DNA of 64,000 bases from an uncultured Prevotella sp. (GTDB taxonomy: Bacteria > Bacteroidota > Bacteroidia > Bacteroidales > Bacteroidaceae): NCBI GenBank assembly GCA_934203355.1, contig CAKPZC010000003.1, forward strand, positions 1 through 64,000, in the 5' to 3' direction. Below the pieces are notes generated by a model. The model was given only the letters and a program-made list of their open reading frames with translations, was not told the DNA's origin and ran no database searches. The translations under genes and the position numbers were made by a program. This document shows, piece after piece, positions 26,955 through 35,694 of this stretch (positions are counted from its first letter, which is position 1; each line of letters begins with the position of its first letter).

Positions 26955-28928
26955 ATGATGAAAAAGGTATTATTGTCTCTTGCAGCTGTTGCTCTTGTTC
27001 TGAGTGCATCTGCACAGATAAACACTCGTGTGGTGTCAATAGGTCCTTCAGTTGGCAAGCACACGGAAGCGAGAAAGGTAGCCAAGATTGCTTCCAACCA
27101 GCATTGGGTGGGTCTGTACTCTTCTGATGATTTGAATGAGAATGGTATAGGTGTCCCAGATTTTCCTGGCGATAACAGGGTTGGTGCCTATCTGTCGTCG
27201 GATTTGATGTCTGGCTATGTGGGAAAGAAGATTGTCGGCATGCGCTTTGGTCTCTGTGCATCGCAGACCAACTCACGAGTGTTTATCAATAAGGCCTCTG
27301 GTCCACTCGCCGACGTCAGTATAGGGGACGAACTCTTCGGTCAGGATGTTGCTTCTGCAAAAGTGGGATGGAACGAGGTAATGCTTTCTCAACCGATTGA
27401 GATTACCGACGGTGAAGGATATTTGGTAGGATATAATTTCAAGCAAGGCAACACGCGGGCTGGTAATTATTATACTCTTGACTGCTATCCAATCTCGGCG
27501 GTGAAAGAGGGCGATGATTTGGACAACAAGCTCTGGATTTATTGCAATATCCCTACATCCCAGGGTGGTGATGGTGTCAGTTGGTATCCATTCAGCGGTC
27601 AAAATGGTAATCTGAGTGTTCAGCTCCTCATTGAGGGCGATTTTGCTAACTATGATGTGTCTCTGAAGGACTTTAGTGAAGCTATGGGTGTTGTCAACAC
27701 CAACGCTGACGTCACCCTTTCTTTCTACAACAACAGTAAGGAGGCTGTCAGCGACCTCGACTGCGTGGTTACGGTTGATGGCATGGATTTGGACGAGCAG
27801 CATATTGCAATGGCTAATGCCGTGGCTGTGGGTAAAAACGGCGAAATCACCGTCTCTGTACCATGTGGCTCCGAAGTTAAGAACCGTGAGGTCGCTGTAA
27901 AGGTGACTAAGGTTAATGGCAATGCCAACCAAAGCCAGAATGCTACTGCCAAGGGCACGCTCAGGGTGGTTCCCAAAATGTTCAATCGCGGTGTCGTTGT
28001 TGAGGAGTTGACGGGTACTGGTTGCGGTTGGTGTCCTCGTGGTCTTGTCGGTATGGAGAAGGCTGCTGCCCACTATCCCGACAACTTCATAGGTATCGCC
28101 ATCCACAAGTTCAATGCCAGCGACCCGATGTTCGCGTCTGACTATGCAAATGTTGGCTTGTCAAGTGCTCCCTCCTGTGTGATAAACCGCAATGGAAGGG
28201 CCATTGATCCATATTATGGATCAAACAAGTCTATCCTTGACGACATGGCTGCAGCCGTGAAGGATGTGCCGATGATTGGTGTGGATGTTAATGGCGTATG
28301 GAATGCCGATTCTACTGTCGTGACGGTGAATGCCAATATCGACTCATACGTTTCTGGCAAATACGAGATAGCTTACGTGCTCACAGCCGATAACTTGACG
28401 GCTAACAAATCTTCTTGGCGTCAGAGCAATTATTATACTAACTTTACAAAGCAGCAGCTGATTGATCAGGGTGAGGAGGATCTCGCAATCTTTGCAAAGG
28501 ATGGTGATAAGGGTTCCAAATACTTCAATTGGGAGTTCATGGACGTGCTGATAGGTAGCTCTTATAGCAATGCGTCCAACTTGGCTGCTCCCGTCACGCT
28601 GACTGCCAATGAGACAACTACAACTTCTTATGATGTGGCTATGCCCACTAAGGCTGCTCTCAAGAATGCTCTCAAGGCTACGGGTAGAAAGGTGGCTGTC
28701 ATCGCTATTGTGATTGATCAGCAAACCGGACAGGTAGTAAACGCTGGCAAGAGTTACAACATCGTCTCCAACACTACTGGTATACAAGGCGTTGTGGACA
28801 ACGCGAAATACGACGCTGTAGAGGTGGCTCGATACAATGCTTCAGGTCAGCGCATCAAAGCTCCAGTAATGGGTATTAACATTATCAAGATGAGCGACGG
28901 TCGTACTGTGAAGGTTATTGTGAAGTAA
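26955..28928 (+). CDS. Omp28-related secreted protein with CxxC motif and T9SS-like tail
   Basis: A 657-residue exported protein (signal peptide MMKKVLLSLAAVALVLSASA). The middle contains VVVEELTGTGCGWCPRGLVG with C357 and C360, the thioredoxin-like CxxC segment of the Omp28 family, followed by IAIHKFNASDPMF and SSAPSCVINRNGR. An N-terminal jelly-roll-like region (about 40-230) and Ig-like segments precede it. The last residues, VARYNASGQRIKAPVMGINI and IKMSDGRTVKVIVK, resemble a type IX sorting domain. It starts 86 nt after the FISUMP gene. The role is probably at the surface. A disulphide or redox activity is an inference from CxxC. Confidence 0.85.
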   Translation: MMKKVLLSLAAVALVLSASAQINTRVVSIGPSVGKHTEARKVAKIASNQHWVGLYSSDDLNENGIGVPDFPGDNRVGAYLSSDLMSGYVGKKIVGMRFGLCASQTNSRVFINKASGPLADVSIGDELFGQDVASAKVGWNEVMLSQPIEITDGEGYLVGYNFKQGNTRAGNYYTLDCYPISAVKEGDDLDNKLWIYCNIPTSQGGDGVSWYPFSGQNGNLSVQLLIEGDFANYDVSLKDFSEAMGVVNTNADVTLSFYNNSKEAVSDLDCVVTVDGMDLDEQHIAMANAVAVGKNGEITVSVPCGSEVKNREVAVKVTKVNGNANQSQNATAKGTLRVVPKMFNRGVVVEELTGTGCGWCPRGLVGMEKAAAHYPDNFIGIAIHKFNASDPMFASDYANVGLSSAPSCVINRNGRAIDPYYGSNKSILDDMAAAVKDVPMIGVDVNGVWNADSTVVTVNANIDSYVSGKYEIAYVLTADNLTANKSSWRQSNYYTNFTKQQLIDQGEEDLAIFAKDGDKGSKYFNWEFMDVLIGSSYSNASNLAAPVTLTANETTTTSYDVAMPTKAALKNALKATGRKVAVIAIVIDQQTGQVVNAGKSYNIVSNTTGIQGVVDNAKYDAVEVARYNASGQRIKAPVMGINIIKMSDGRTVKVIVK

Positions 28929-28945
28929 TGACTATGTTCAAATGC

Positions 28946-29000
28946 CACATGAATATAGAGTGGGGGATTGTCGTTGTGACGGTGAACGAATAGTTCAGCG
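28946..29000. repeat. 55-bp direct repeat, right copy
   Basis: ATAGAGTGGGGGATTGTCGT and TGTGACGGTGAACGAATAG match 25160-25220 in the same orientation. Confidence 0.75.
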
Positions 29001-29079
29001 TACAATTTCGGCAAAATAGGTATAGGGTGAATTATTATTGATTGATGTCGCGTTTCACGACACACCCCGTATTCAGCAT

Positions 29080-29254
29080 AAGGAGGGTCAAAATAGGAGT
29101 TAGAGGAAGTTAAGAAGAAGTTAATCCATCTACGATGGATGGGAGTTAACAGACAAATGCTTTATTTTCAGCAATTTATACATATGTCCGCTAACTTCCG
29201 TTAACTTCGGGCGAAGCCCAAACTTCCTTTAACTCCTATTTTGACTCCCTCCTT
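29080..29254. mobile_element. 175-bp element with terminal inverted repeats (MITE-like)
   Basis: The left end AAGGAGGGTCAAAATAGGAG plus TTA (29080-29102) and the right end (29230-29254) are reverse complements apart from a 2-nt indel. Inside are the palindrome ATCCATCTACGATGGAT and a hairpin around ACAAATG...CATATGT. The interior is shared with the block at 39.19-39.34 kb in the opposite orientation. There is no coding capacity, and I could not see a clear target-site duplication. Confidence 0.55.
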
Positions 29255-29691
29255 TAGAAATATGATTGTCGGCGTTTCTCAAAATCCGTGCTATTCGCCG
29301 GCGAAGCCCGAGCGTTTCATCCGTGAAATCCTTATACGACCAGGATGCCATGCGCCAATAATTCTGTGGCTTCTGCGGGATCTGTGGGAGATATATACAG
29401 AAAAATACCGTTGAAAATGCACTGTGAAAATCGGTTCTATCTGCCATGAATCTGCCATTCGCTAATTTATTGTGCTTCAATTTATTACGATATTTATGTC
29501 ACTTATGTCACTTTTTTTACAAAAACATTTTTTCGTACCATGAAGCAGTTTATTACTCAAGTTTCGAATGTCTTCTACATGCTATCAGTAAACAAGTAGA
29601 CAGACGAATAAGGATATTTGCCTTGACATTTAAAGCCTTGCAAACAACGATGTTTTAAGAACATTTGTTCGGCTTTGCCGCTTGCTTGCAA

Positions 29692-29750
29692 GAACTTCAC
29701 GAGCGAAGCGAGTTATCTTCCAATAACTTCTTTCGCTTGTGAAACTTGAA
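29692..29750. repeat. Mosaic intergenic repeat piece
   Basis: AACTTCACGAGCGAAGCGAG, TTATCTTCCAATAACTTC and TTTCGCTTGTGAAAC match the core of the block at 16.78-16.86 kb, without the 10-bp array. Confidence 0.8.
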
Positions 29751-29854
29751 TTTCTTATATAATAATGTGTATTTCTCGTTTTTGGCTTAATATTCCGTTT
29801 CTTCTTTCTTACTTTAATGTTTCTAAATGTTAAGAGTCTGAAAACGTGTTAATT

Positions 29855-29887
29855 TTTGGAGGGGGGGGGAAATTTGTAGTATATTTG
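29855..29887 (+). promoter_or_regulatory. Fimbrial operon promoter with a poly-G spacer
   Basis: TTTG (29855-29858) and TATATTTG (29880-29887) fit the -33 and -7 elements TTTG and TAnnTTTG with a 21-nt spacer. Nine consecutive Gs (29861-29869) lie entirely in the spacer, so slippage by one or two bases would move the two elements relative to each other. The leader to the first start codon is about 120 nt and contains a 12-codon frame (29912-29950, MTFFISYNYALK). Confidence 0.75.
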
Positions 29888-30013
29888 AAGCAGAAAAAAA
29901 CAACTAAATCTATGACGTTTTTTATTAGCTATAATTATGCCCTTAAATGAACTAGGCAAGAGGATATACTACACTTAACTGATTAAATAACTAAAATACA
30001 ATATATAACTCTT

Positions 30014-31282
30014 ATGAAACTACTGATTAATCTTGCAATATTATTCCTATGCTGTATAGGTGTGTCAGGTCAGACCTATCGCAAGGAGATATGTGTTGGT
30101 TTCCGTGTAAGCTCAAGCGAGATAGATCTTGACTACGGCGACAACATTTCCAATCTCGCCGAGATTGTAGGTTTGCTGACCGACGTTCAGCGTAATCCCT
30201 ATATGGAAATTACGGGCGTGTCGTTCTGCGGCTCGGCCTCGCCAGAAGGCAAGTCTCTGCAGAACAAGCAGCTTGTGGCAGACAGATGCGCAAGCCTTGA
30301 GCATTACATTAGGCAAAGGGTAGACTTGCCAGACAGCGTAGTGTTCAAGTGCGACAAGACAGATGTGTGGCAGAAGCTCGCCATATATGTCGAACGATCG
30401 GACATGCCACACAAAGACGATGTGCTCTACCAGATAAGGCAGACCCCGGAATACACCTACAACGCCAAAGGTACACTTGTTGACAGTCGCAAGAAACGAC
30501 TGATGGACATGGATTTCGGACGCACATGGAATTATATGCTGCGAGAGTTCTTCCCCTCAATACGCAATGCGAGCGTACTGATGGTATACATTAAGCAAAA
30601 AGAAACTAAACAAACAGAAATACCCCAAGAGGTAAAAACACCCGTTCAATCTGTTGACACAATACCCCAAGAAATATCACCCGAGGAAACTCAGCCTATG
30701 CCAGCCGCGAAGAGCAGCCGCTATTTCGCCCTAAAGACGAATATGCTCTACGACGCCCTTGCTATTCCGAATATCGGTGTCGAGGTGTCGCTTGGCAGAC
30801 GATGGTCTTTAGCAGCCGACTGGATGTACGCATGGTGGAGCAACAGCAGCAAGCATCGCTACTGGAGAGTGTATGGCGGAGGACTATCGGCAAGAAAGTG
30901 GTTTGGACACGCTTCGGAGCAGAAACCCTTGCAAGGCCACCACATAGGAATCAACGCCCAAATCCTGACCTACGACTTTGAGTTTGGAGGCAAGGGATAT
31001 ATGGCAGGCGAACCTGGAGGCTCGCTGTGTAACCGACTAAACTATGCCTTTGGTGCCGAATATGGCTACTCAATGCCAATAGCCAAGCGACTGAACATCG
31101 ACTTCAGCCTTGTGGCTGGATATATGGGCGGACGCTACTACGAATACATTCCACTCGACGGACACTATGTGTGGCAGACCACCAACAACCGACACTGGTG
31201 GGGACCTACAAAGATTGAGGTGACGCTGGTGTGGCTCTTAGGCAATAACAATTATAATGTGAAGAAAGGAGGCAACAAATGA
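30014..31282 (+). CDS. DUF3575 fimbrial-locus outer-membrane protein
   Basis: A 422-residue exported protein (signal peptide MKLLINLAILFLCCIGVSG). Residues about 20-200 form an OmpA-like half with ITGVSFCGSASPEGKSLQNKQ. After a proline- and glutamate-rich linker (about 195-235), a DUF3575 beta-barrel begins: YFALKTNMLYDALAIPNIGVEVSLGRRW and GGGLSARKWFG. DUF3575 genes regularly lead fimbrial operons in Bacteroidales, and this is the case here. It may act as an outer-membrane or periplasmic assembly factor. Its stop overlaps the next start (ATGA). Confidence 0.87.
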   Translation: MKLLINLAILFLCCIGVSGQTYRKEICVGFRVSSSEIDLDYGDNISNLAEIVGLLTDVQRNPYMEITGVSFCGSASPEGKSLQNKQLVADRCASLEHYIRQRVDLPDSVVFKCDKTDVWQKLAIYVERSDMPHKDDVLYQIRQTPEYTYNAKGTLVDSRKKRLMDMDFGRTWNYMLREFFPSIRNASVLMVYIKQKETKQTEIPQEVKTPVQSVDTIPQEISPEETQPMPAAKSSRYFALKTNMLYDALAIPNIGVEVSLGRRWSLAADWMYAWWSNSSKHRYWRVYGGGLSARKWFGHASEQKPLQGHHIGINAQILTYDFEFGGKGYMAGEPGGSLCNRLNYAFGAEYGYSMPIAKRLNIDFSLVAGYMGGRYYEYIPLDGHYVWQTTNNRHWWGPTKIEVTLVWLLGNNNYNVKKGGNK

Positions 31283-32349
31283 TTAACGTGATGAATAAAG
31301 GCAGAGTGGCTGCCTGGGCTGCGTCGCTCGCCGTTGCTACCATGACTTCGTTGTCTTCATGCGACCATAAGGAGCTATGCTTCGACCACAACGCCCATGC
31401 GCCAAGATTTCAGTTGCATGTGAGTGCCAACTATCAGCAGGAATGGGAGGCAGGAAAGGATGGGTCGACCCACTGGATTGACTTCCCCACATGGCTCGAA
31501 ACCTATGGTATGCAATACGACGACCTGCGACCGCTGATTCCTGCCGGATTGCGAATGCACGATTTCCCAAAGGAGGGACAGAGCGACATGATAAACATGG
31601 CGGCTATGGGCGAAACCGTTGGTCTGCGTCCTGGAGAGCATCAGCTGTTGTTCTACAACAACGACACCGAATATATCGTTTTCGACGAAATGTATTCGTA
31701 TGCCTCTGCTAAGGCCACTACACGTACCCGTACCCGATCAACTTATTTGGGCAATCCGTTCAACAGCCAAACCGGAGCGAAGGAGAACACCGTGAACATG
31801 CCCGACATGCTATACGGCAACTACAACAAGAGCTACACCTCGGAGAGAACCTCGGAGCCCACGCTTATGGAGGTGACCATGCACCCACTGGTGTTCAAGT
31901 ATCTTGTGCGCTACGAGTTCAGTAAGGGATTGGAGTATGTCAAGCTGACACGCGGAGCCTTATCGGGCATGGCAGCCTCGGTTTATCTGAATAGTGGCTA
32001 CACGTCGAAGGAGACGGCAACGCTGCTCTACGACTGCACTATGGAGCCGTGGGGAGCACAGGCTATAATAACCTCGTTCGGTGTGCCCGATTATCCCAAT
32101 GGGTACTACTCCCCAACACGTGCACCGCACAGCAATGCCCTGAATCTTGAGGTGCGACTGAAAAACGGCATCATCAAAACCTTCAACTTCGATGTCACCG
32201 AACAGATCAACAACCAACCGCAAGGTGGAGTGATTGTGGTGAGCGGCATAGAGATTTCGGACGAGGACGGAAAGCAAGGCAGCTCTGGATTTGATGTCGG
32301 AGTAGAGGGATGGGGCGAGTTTGAAGATGTCGTTATTCCTCTAAAATAA
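31279..32349 (+). CDS. DUF5119 fimbrial lipoprotein (FimB/Mfa2-like anchor)
   Basis: A 356-residue predicted lipoprotein. The signal peptide is best read from the ATG at 31291 (MNKGRVAAWAASLAVATMTS), with lipobox LSSC; the ATG at 31279 overlaps the previous stop. The mature part begins CDHKELCFDHNAHAPRFQLH, the DUF5119/Mfa2 signature, and the two-lobed beta-rich body continues to the end. By analogy with Mfa2 and FimB it would anchor and cap the fimbria at the outer membrane. It is the second gene of the operon. Confidence 0.82.
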   Translation: MINVMNKGRVAAWAASLAVATMTSLSSCDHKELCFDHNAHAPRFQLHVSANYQQEWEAGKDGSTHWIDFPTWLETYGMQYDDLRPLIPAGLRMHDFPKEGQSDMINMAAMGETVGLRPGEHQLLFYNNDTEYIVFDEMYSYASAKATTRTRTRSTYLGNPFNSQTGAKENTVNMPDMLYGNYNKSYTSERTSEPTLMEVTMHPLVFKYLVRYEFSKGLEYVKLTRGALSGMAASVYLNSGYTSKETATLLYDCTMEPWGAQAIITSFGVPDYPNGYYSPTRAPHSNALNLEVRLKNGIIKTFNFDVTEQINNQPQGGVIVVSGIEISDEDGKQGSSGFDVGVEGWGEFEDVVIPLK

Positions 32350-32408
32350 TAGAGACAAAAATAACTTTTACTTTAAAAATAATAATTAACAATTTAAAAC
32401 CTATCATT

Positions 32409-33380
32409 ATGAAAAATCTATTTTTAATTGGTATGGCTGCGGCTAGTATGATGCTCGCTTCTTGCAGCAGTGACGAGAATGTAGAGATGGCTAACAACAA
32501 GAATGCTATCGAGTTTAAAACTTTTGTGAACAATAGTACACGTGCTGTTGACTTAACAACAAGTTCCCTCATGAAATTCAAATTGTGGGGTAGAATGGAG
32601 AAGGAAGATGAAACCAATAAGGGTGGTAAACCGTTTGATGGAACTGACTTCAACAGAACTGGTTCTGCATGGAATTATACTGGAGTAGTTTACTGGGAGA
32701 AGGACTATAAATATAGTTTCCAGGCTCTTGCTCCGCACGATGTTTATACATTCTCTGCTCCAGACAATTTCGGCGAATGGGGTTCACTTACCTTTGATAA
32801 TAAAACTGGTGAAACTGACCTTATTTATGCTGCCAAAATAGCTGATATATATAGAGGTGGAGTGTGCCCAGCACCAGTAAATCTTACTTTTAATCACCTT
32901 CTTTCACGTGTTCGTTTCCAGTTTAAGAATGGTATGGACGACGGTTCTGAAGTTACTGTTTCAAACGTTAAGATAACAAATGCTTACTCTAAGGGCACGG
33001 CAACTCTTGGTGAGAATTTGGCAGATGTTGTTTGGACTCCAACTGACCCCACTGTACTCGAGTTTGGAAATATGACAGGAAAGGTAGATCAATTTACTGG
33101 CATATCTGACCATAAGTACATGATTCCTGCAGCTGCAACAGATTATAAAATCACATTTGAGGTAACACGTGTTCACCATGGTGTAACAGATAGATATAAT
33201 CATAGTGCAAAGATTTCTGGTTTGGTATTGGAGAAGAATAAGAGCTATCAGCTGGCAGCTACTCTTGATGCAAGCAACATCGACCCAGAGAATCCTGATC
33301 TTTGTAAGATAGACTTTACTGTTACAGTAAATGATTTTGAAGACTTTGTAGACAAGGGTCTGACAGTACCTGGCAACTAA
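32409..33380 (+). CDS. Fimbrillin family lipoprotein (putative major subunit)
   Basis: A 323-residue lipoprotein (MKNLFLIGMAAASMMLASCS, lipobox LASC). NAIEFKTFVNNSTRAVDLTT is the processing region typical of fimbrillins, in which a protease cuts after an Arg near the start of the mature strand. VNLTFNHLLSRVRFQFKNG is the conserved Mfa-like core. The coding sequence is noticeably more AT-rich than its neighbours, as is common for abundantly made or exchanged surface proteins. A GC-rich hairpin after it may let it be made in excess over the tip gene. Confidence 0.85.
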   Translation: MKNLFLIGMAAASMMLASCSSDENVEMANNKNAIEFKTFVNNSTRAVDLTTSSLMKFKLWGRMEKEDETNKGGKPFDGTDFNRTGSAWNYTGVVYWEKDYKYSFQALAPHDVYTFSAPDNFGEWGSLTFDNKTGETDLIYAAKIADIYRGGVCPAPVNLTFNHLLSRVRFQFKNGMDDGSEVTVSNVKITNAYSKGTATLGENLADVVWTPTDPTVLEFGNMTGKVDQFTGISDHKYMIPAAATDYKITFEVTRVHHGVTDRYNHSAKISGLVLEKNKSYQLAATLDASNIDPENPDLCKIDFTVTVNDFEDFVDKGLTVPGN

Positions 33381-33389
33381 TTCTTTTCT

Positions 33390-33412
33390 GAGGGGGAATA
33401 ATGTTCCCCCTC
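33390..33412 (+). terminator. Intra-operon hairpin after the fimbrillin gene
   Basis: A 9-bp perfect stem GAGGGGGAA / TTCCCCCTC with a 5-nt loop starts 9 nt past the stop. The following ACATTTAATTC is only weakly T-rich, so partial termination or message protection is more likely than a full stop. Confidence 0.55.
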
Positions 33413-33451
33413 ACATTTAATTCATTCACAACCCCTTAAACCCAAACCAAA

Positions 33452-35560
33452 ATGAAAGGAAAAAATATCTTACACAAGACAGCTGGCATGGCTGCTGTGC
33501 TCCTGTCGTTGTCACTCTTTTCATGCAGCAGCGATGGAACATTAGACTCTTTAGGCAAAAGCCAGACTGATTGTATCCGCTTTGGCATTTCCGATGACGA
33601 CAATGCCACACGTGCTAACGGCAATGGTGAAGGCGTCAGTTCGAACAGCTATGTGCTCAGGTCGGATGAGACGACCGACACTATGTATGTGTGCGCTATA
33701 GTGAGCGACGGAATAGAAGCCAACAATAAGCAACATGCCACACGTGCCAGTATGCTTACAGGCATGTACGACAAATTCAAGGTGGTGGCACAAGTAAAGA
33801 ACGCCGACGGCACCTTCGGCACACAACATTATATGGATGACGTTGCCACAAAGAAAGGATCCTTGTGGCAGTCGGCAAACATCTACTACTGGCCCGGCAA
33901 CCGACAGCTGAACTTCCTTGCATGGGCTTCCGCGGATGATGGCGTTTTCACGGAGACACCTGTTTATCCTACGCCTGACGTGAAGAAAACAACGATAAAA
34001 TATACTGTACCCGACGATGCTCTAAAGCAAAGCGACATTATGGCTGCATACACAGGCTACATGTCCAATCCTGGCACGGGCTCGACGTGCGCTCCAGTAA
34101 ACCTGCAATTCAAACATCTGTGTACAGCCGTGAGGATACTGACGGGAGCAGAGATGACCAATGGCTCTATCCAGAGTGTGAAAATCACTAATGTGCACAA
34201 GTCGGGAACCTACGACATGGCTACTTCGAAATGGACGCTCGACGGTGAGACCACCGACTACTCTATAGCTCCAAACTATACTACCACCACAACCACGCCC
34301 AACGGCACAATACTATACAACGGTGAGGCGGCTTTCATGCTGCTGCCACAGACATTGGGCAAGGACAGCAAAATAGAAGTGGTGTATAAAGACAAGAACT
34401 CGGGTAAGGAACGAACCATTAGCGCGTCGCTCAACGGAGCTGAATGGCCTATGGGTAAGACCGTGACCTATCGACTCTCAATATCGCCTTACTACGAATT
34501 GGAATTTACTGAGGACCCCGGACTGCAAGATGCACACTATGTGATTTGTCCTATCAAGATAAGGTCGAAGTATCTGGAGAAGGGATGGACGCTGACATCA
34601 AAATCGCCAAAGGTGACGCTTTGCAAAGAGCTTACCGACTTGACCTCGCTTGGATACTGGGTGGAGGAAGACCGAGGTACGTCAAGTATTTCGGGCACAG
34701 GCGATGGCGAAGTGACGGTGTATGCCTTCCTTGAGGAGAACATAGATATGGCAAACCGAAAGGTGGATCTTGAGCTTAAGCCAAACGACTATCCCAAACA
34801 GGCTCCTGTGGTATATACTCTCGAACAGTTGTTCCCAAGCTGGAATACCGAAGGATTGGGTTGCGAGCGTTTCGAGGACAAGGTGTCGCCGTGGGGATTC
34901 TTGTGGGATAATGATATGAAAATCACCTATGACATGAGCGAAGCTGGCGGCACCGGATTCTTTGGTCCGTTCCGAAGATGGCTTATGAAGATTCAGATAA
35001 AGTATTATGGTGATAAATATCATGAATATATTACCTATACCACATATTGGGCTCAGCTGAAAACTCTTACCATCGACTTTAGCAAGGTGCCTAAGCTTGA
35101 TGTGTCGGACGATCCTGACGATGGAAATCTGAACACTTGGGAATTGTATAATTTCAATGGTATTAGCGATGTGACCGGACTAATGAAGCAGCTGGAGGAT
35201 TGGGGTGGAAAGCCCGACAAGAAGTTGCCCATCGACCCTGCTGAATATGCCGCCCGAATGTGTATATTGAAGAATAAGTTCAATAAGGAACTTATAGCCT
35301 CAGAAGGAGGCCATGAGGCTTACCGTCCAGTGCTTAAGCGAGAAAACCTCGTGTGGTATCTGCCTTCAAAGAATGAGTATCCTAAGATGAAGGATAATGC
35401 CTATCCGCTCTCTGGCGAGTATTGGACTTCCACGGCGTCGGATGTTGTCAACGACAACGAAAACGCTTATCAGTATACCGAAGGCGGTGGCACGAAGTTG
35501 AGAGTAAGAACCGCCAATCTGAAGCACCGTGCCGTGCGCAAGATGCCAGGAACAAAATAA
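33452..35560 (+). CDS. Large fimbrillin-like tip protein with FISUMP-like end
   Basis: A 702-residue lipoprotein (AGMAAVLLSLSLFSCSSDG, lipobox). NATRANGNGEG then resembles the start of a mature fimbrillin, and YYWPGNRQLNFLAWASADDG and VNLQFKHLCTAVRILTGAEM are Mfa-like. From about residue 600 the sequence changes to LVWYLPSKNEYPKMKDNAYP, LSGEYWTSTASDV and LKHRAVRKMPG, as in FISUMP-type domains. Fimbrillin proteins of this size are usually minor or tip subunits. It is the last gene of the operon, before a strong terminator. Confidence 0.82.
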   Translation: MKGKNILHKTAGMAAVLLSLSLFSCSSDGTLDSLGKSQTDCIRFGISDDDNATRANGNGEGVSSNSYVLRSDETTDTMYVCAIVSDGIEANNKQHATRASMLTGMYDKFKVVAQVKNADGTFGTQHYMDDVATKKGSLWQSANIYYWPGNRQLNFLAWASADDGVFTETPVYPTPDVKKTTIKYTVPDDALKQSDIMAAYTGYMSNPGTGSTCAPVNLQFKHLCTAVRILTGAEMTNGSIQSVKITNVHKSGTYDMATSKWTLDGETTDYSIAPNYTTTTTTPNGTILYNGEAAFMLLPQTLGKDSKIEVVYKDKNSGKERTISASLNGAEWPMGKTVTYRLSISPYYELEFTEDPGLQDAHYVICPIKIRSKYLEKGWTLTSKSPKVTLCKELTDLTSLGYWVEEDRGTSSISGTGDGEVTVYAFLEENIDMANRKVDLELKPNDYPKQAPVVYTLEQLFPSWNTEGLGCERFEDKVSPWGFLWDNDMKITYDMSEAGGTGFFGPFRRWLMKIQIKYYGDKYHEYITYTTYWAQLKTLTIDFSKVPKLDVSDDPDDGNLNTWELYNFNGISDVTGLMKQLEDWGGKPDKKLPIDPAEYAARMCILKNKFNKELIASEGGHEAYRPVLKRENLVWYLPSKNEYPKMKDNAYPLSGEYWTSTASDVVNDNENAYQYTEGGGTKLRVRTANLKHRAVRKMPGTK

Positions 35561-35610
35561 AAGGTTAGAGAAATAGAGTTCATTCCGCCTAAAAAAGTTA
35601 GGCTTGTATA

Positions 35611-35665
35611 AAGTTATGGAGTCTGCCGTTTTAAGGAACTGCGGCAGGCTACCATAACTTTTTTT
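35611..35665 (+). terminator. Strong terminator of the fimbrial operon
   Basis: An 18-bp nearly perfect stem (left arm AAGTTATGGAGTCTGCCG, right arm at 35642-35660) is followed by a T-run. A smaller stem GCCTAA/TTAGGC (35587-35603) precedes it. Confidence 0.9.
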
Positions 35666-35694
35666 ATGCGACTTATCACCATATAAGGCTATCT

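Larger units (their letters stand above)
28929..30013. other. 1.1-kb gene-free region: repeats and the fimbrial promoter
   Basis: In order it holds the right copy of the 55-bp repeat, a 175-bp inverted-repeat-bounded element, a GC-poor stretch with a degenerate CCGTGAAATCC-type repeat (about 29270-29400), a piece of the mosaic repeat, and the poly-G promoter with its leader. Short frames here are not convincing as genes. Confidence 0.7.

Noticed and set aside
27273..28106. 277-codon minus-strand frame inside the Omp28-like gene
   Set aside because: Shadow of the real gene, which has a signal peptide and family motifs.
29446..29658. Seventy-codon plus-strand frame before the fimbrial promoter
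   Set aside because: Hydrophobic and Cys/Phe-rich by AT-rich composition only; overlaps degenerate repeat sequence and lacks a promoter or homologous features.
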